This document shows positions 61,272-64,000 of a stretch of DNA of 64,000 nucleotides, one piece after another. The stretch comes from Salvelinus alpinus (taxonomy: Eukaryota > Chordata > Actinopteri > Salmoniformes > Salmonidae): positions 14,390,612 through 14,454,611 of the forward strand of contig NC_092094.1 of the NCBI RefSeq assembly GCF_045679555.1. Direction: 5' to 3'. A program made the position numbers and the translations under genes. The first letter of the stretch is position 1; every line of letters starts with the position of its first letter. The notes beneath the pieces were generated by a model. It was not told the DNA's origin. It worked only from the letters and a program-made list of their open reading frames with translations, and did not search any database.

Positions 61272-62117
61272 GTGCCCAAGAAGGCCAAGGTAACATGTCT
61301 AAAAGACTATCACCCCCACATAGCACTCACGTCCGTAGCCATGAAATGCTTTGAAAGGCTGGTCATGGCTCACATCAACACCATCATCCCAGAAACCTGG
61401 ACCCACTCCAAATCGCCCCAACAGATCCACAGATACACTCCACACTGCCCTCTCCCACCTGGACAAGAGGAACACCTACGTGAGAATGCTGTTCATTGAC
61501 TACAGCTCAGCGTTCAATACAATAGTGCCCTCCAAGCTCATCACTAAGCTCAGGACCCTGGGACTGAACACCTCCCTCTGCAACTGGATCCTGGACTTCC
61601 TAATGGGCCGCACACAGGTGGTAAAGGTTAGCAACAACACATCCGCCACGCTGACCTTCAACACAGGGGCCTCTCGGGGGTGCGTGCTTAGTCCCCTCCA
61701 GTACTCCCTGTTCACCCACGACTGCGTGGCTACGCACGACTCCAACACCATTATTTAGCTTAATGACGACACGACGGTGGTAGGCCTGATCACGGACGAC
61801 GATGAGACCGCCTATAGCGATAGAGGTCAGTGACCTGGCAGTGTGGTGCCAGGACAATAACCTCTCCCTCAACGTCAACAAGACAACAGAGTTGATCGTG
61901 GACTACTGGAAAGGGAGGGCTGAGCACGCCCTCAATTACCTCCTGCACATCAACTCTGTGCTGGTACCCGTGTATATAGCCAAGTTATAGATACTCATTG
62001 AGTATTTATTCCTTGTGTTATTATTTTTCTATATTTTTATCTGCATTGTTGGTAATGGCCTGTAAGTAAGCATTTTGCTGTTAGTCTACAGCATGTGACA
62101 AATGACATTTTATTTGT
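61272..62117 (+). mobile_element. LINE fragment with internal deletion
   Basis: An RT piece followed abruptly (about 61955) by the 3'UTR (gtgctggtacccgtgtatat; ggcctgtaagtaagcatttt) and a short tail at about 62117. Same family as 26736-27235 and 29804-31783. Confidence 0.8.
61351..61758 (+). pseudogene. LINE reverse-transcriptase fragment
   Basis: Encodes [20 protein letters not shown] then [15 protein letters not shown] (RT motif A region), [20 protein letters not shown] and [20 protein letters not shown] (motif B region, usually [18 protein letters not shown]). A stop (TTTAG) at 61756-61758 falls just before the YADD-equivalent NDDTTVVGLI. Upstream, an overlapping frame gives [20 protein letters not shown]. 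It is broken and has lost most of its C-terminus. It is transcribed opposite to poc1b and inside its presumed intron. Confidence 0.8.
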
Positions 62118-62688
62118 TAACTTGAGCGGTTATGACCTGAGAGACTTGGGGAGTAGGACTCATCGTATTGGCTTGCTCCTGAAAAAACAGTTAACAGAGT
62201 TGGAGAACTTTCCTACATATTCTGAGACCAAATCCATACCTCCTGAAGCAAGATAAACAATAGAAACTAGCTGAAGCCCGTCCTTAGAGACAGTAAATCA
62301 TTGAATATCATACATTTTATTCAAAAGGAATTTCATTATTCAAAGCAGGCTCACAACCCAAGACCATGCAGACAGACAGACAAGGATCAACACGATCTAC
62401 AATGTTGCTCCAACACACAGACTTCAGATCACTGCTAGTACACAGACAAAGATACAGACAAGATGTGTCCCTGTGCTCCAACTGCCCCATACAATACACA
62501 GACACAGACAAAAACAACGTGCTAGCGAGCTTCCTGGGCAGGGTAAGGGAGGTACAGGGGCGAGGAGATAGAGATTAAAAAAGAGAAGGAATGAGACAAG
62601 AGGAGAGGAAGGAGGTGGTGAGTGGGGGCTTAATGCATGGAGGAATCGATTCCTGCCTTGTTTCCTGTGCACTTACATCAAAGAGTCT
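62118..62688. other. No recognisable gene
   Basis: Presumed poc1b intron. No exon with splice sites and WD40-type coding was found on the minus strand. Confidence 0.4.
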
Positions 62689-62689
62689 G

Positions 62690-62715
62690 GGAGGGGGGGG
62701 GGGGGGGGGGGGGGG
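62690..62715. repeat. Poly-G run
   Basis: Uninterrupted G homopolymer of roughly 24 bases; length is likely unreliable in any assembly. Confidence 0.9.
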
Positions 62716-62815
62716 TGAAAGGGAGAGGAAGGAGGGCTTGGTCCTAACTGGAGGTGAACAAAGCTGTCAGTGTGTGAAGAGGGACTCCAACTGGACTGCT
62801 TTCTATCTCGCTTCT

Positions 62816-63247
62816 CCCCCTCTCTCTCTGACCCTCCCTGGGCCGCATCTGGGCCGCATCTGTTGTGTTCATTAATGCCCAGCAGACCCAGACCTGACTC
62901 CATCCATCTCTCTCTGACCCTCCCTGGGCCGCATCTGGGCCGCATCTGTTGTGTTCATTAATGCCCAGCAGACCCAGACCTGACTCCATCCGTCTCTCTC
63001 TGACCCTCCCTGGGCAACATCTGGGCAACATCTGTGGTGTTCATTAATGCCCAGCAGACCCAGACCTGACTCCATCCATCTCTCTCTGACCCTCCCTGGG
63101 CAACACCTGTTGTGTTCATTAATGCCCAGCAGACCCAGACCTGACTCCATCCTTCTCTCTCTGACCCTCCCTGGGCAACATCTGGGCAACATCTGTTGTG
63201 TTCATTAATGCTCAGCAGACCCAGACCTGACTCCACCCGTCTCTCTT
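62816..63247. repeat. 86-bp minisatellite, 5 units
   Basis: Unit contains ctctctctgaccctccctgg, a doubled gggccgcatct (or gggcaacatct), tgttgtgttcattaatgccc and agcagacccagacctgactc. The fourth unit has only one copy of the 11-bp sub-repeat, and ccgc changes to caac in units 3-5. Confidence 0.95.
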
Positions 63248-64000
63248 TTCGCTTCATCTTGTGTCTTTCTCTTCTCTTGCAGGAAGTTGGAGAGCAATCA
63301 GACATTAAGAGGCAGCATACCATGTGTCCATCACTGTAACACACACACTGTGCTCATTTGCCATGTCATCTGGAACGGCGAGACACGGCTCATTGCCACA
63401 GCAAGCAAGGCCATCGGTGGCATTCTGCCAGCTCGGCTGTCTGTTCGTTTGGTCGGTGGGAGAAGAGTGGGCGAACAGAAACTTTAATCAAACTACAGAA
63501 CCATTCCCAGATAGATAACAGAGCTGGGGCACCGTCTGTCTGATACCACTGTAACACTTGGTCTGATACCACAGTGTTAGTATGTAATATTATGAAAACT
63601 TCAATCCTGAGGTTGGCAACTGAAGGCCGTTATCTGTTACTATTACAGAAGGGCTGGCATAATATTCTGTAACATACCCGCCGGTAAAGGGTAAGAGTAC
63701 TGTTTTAATATCAGTTCCCTAAACAAGTGTCATTGACAGAGTCTATTCTCAGAAATTGATAATGTATAGCAATATTAGATACTTATGATAATAAAAACAA
63801 AAAAATGTTTAAGGCTTGTGCTGTTTCCATTAGCAGCATCTTCAGCCCATATAAGGTCATGCCACTCTGTCTACGGTGAACACTCTGTCCCAGATTTTGA
63901 AGTGGACACAGGTGGACACCCAGCGCCAGCAGCGTACCCAATTAATGCCAATGACCAATTCATTTATCTCCCTGTCCTCAGCAGCCACTAGCCAGCCTCT
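63248..64000. other. No recognisable gene
   Basis: Right edge of the window. Plus-strand ttctcttgcag at about 63273 resembles an acceptor but has no coding partner. No poc1b WD40 exon is visible on the minus strand. Confidence 0.4.

Noticed and set aside
60629-61326. Possible repeat protein gene, plus or minus strand
   Set aside because: 24-bp minisatellite; same reasoning, and the minus-strand frame has no initiation or homology support.
63270-63490. Exon after ttctcttgcag on the plus strand
   Set aside because: A good-looking acceptor, but the following frame has no homology, it is opposite to poc1b and no donor pairs with it.
59040-64000. Further poc1b WD40 exons or galnt4
   Set aside because: I looked on the minus strand for GHxxxV...WD patterns between splice sites and found none; the interval is mostly repeats.

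Overview
The window is vertebrate nuclear DNA, almost certainly from a salmonid fish (Salmo, Oncorhynchus or Salvelinus group; the species cannot be resolved from sequence alone). The evidence is long (CA)n/(TG)n tracts, Sleeping-Beauty-type and other Tc1 transposons, tRNA-derived SINEs with salmonid-type heads and tails, L2-like LINEs, hAT elements and fish-type LTRs, together with two spliced genes. Host coding sequence is under 3% of the window. The rest is a deep pile of nested transposable elements and tandem repeats.

Two host loci are supported, both on the minus strand. dusp6, encoding the ERK-specific MAP kinase phosphatase MKP-3, is complete in three exons (20804-23347, 382 aa). It has a TATA-like promoter near 23.73 kb and a 3'UTR that probably runs to about 19.33 kb. 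The last two coding exons of poc1b (centriolar WD40 protein POC1B) lie at 58368-59036; its upstream exons must lie beyond the right edge or were not recognised. dusp6 and poc1b are also neighbours in the same relative orientation in mammals, so this is conserved synteny stretched by about 35 kb of repeats. No galnt4 was seen.

Layout: 0-3.3 kb simple repeats, a SINE tail and a small MITE-like element; 3.3-7.45 kb an L2-like LINE (minus) split by a 1.75-kb hAT element with an 8-bp target-site duplication (TSD); 7.45-14.9 kb a Sleeping-Beauty-type fragment, a long non-coding repeat family in two orientations, microsatellites, and a chimera of two Tc1 families; 15.457-18.056 kb a young LTR retrotransposon with 5-bp TSD and a 619-codon proline-rich ORF that starts inside the LTR; 19.3-24.2 kb dusp6; 24.5-28 kb a MITE, CA repeat, minisatellite and LINE tail; 28.15-29.80 kb a full-length Sleeping-Beauty-like element; 29.8-31.8 kb a LINE split by a Tc1 fragment; 32.16-32.76 kb a hAT MITE; 33.0-35.9 kb a 2.87-kb hAT element with a decayed ZBED-like transposase, a foldback and a SINE; 39.1-40.7 kb an L2-like LINE 3' end; 41.6-42.1 kb a solo LTR with 5-bp TSD; 42.9 and 46.4 kb minisatellites; 47.9-48.5 kb a second chimeric Tc1; 50.2-53.2 kb a salmonid repeat carrying a nearly intact Tc1 element (51108-52711); 56.2-57.75 kb a decayed Tc1; 58.3-59.04 kb poc1b; 59.3-63.3 kb three minisatellites, a MITE and a LINE inside or near poc1b introns.

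The two host genes do not form a pathway. No unambiguous new molecular system was found. The most unusual items are the LTR element whose ORF begins in the LTR, two Tc1 elements with mismatched termini, the nearly intact Tc1 transposase, and a 44-bp two-variant minisatellite next to a poc1b exon.
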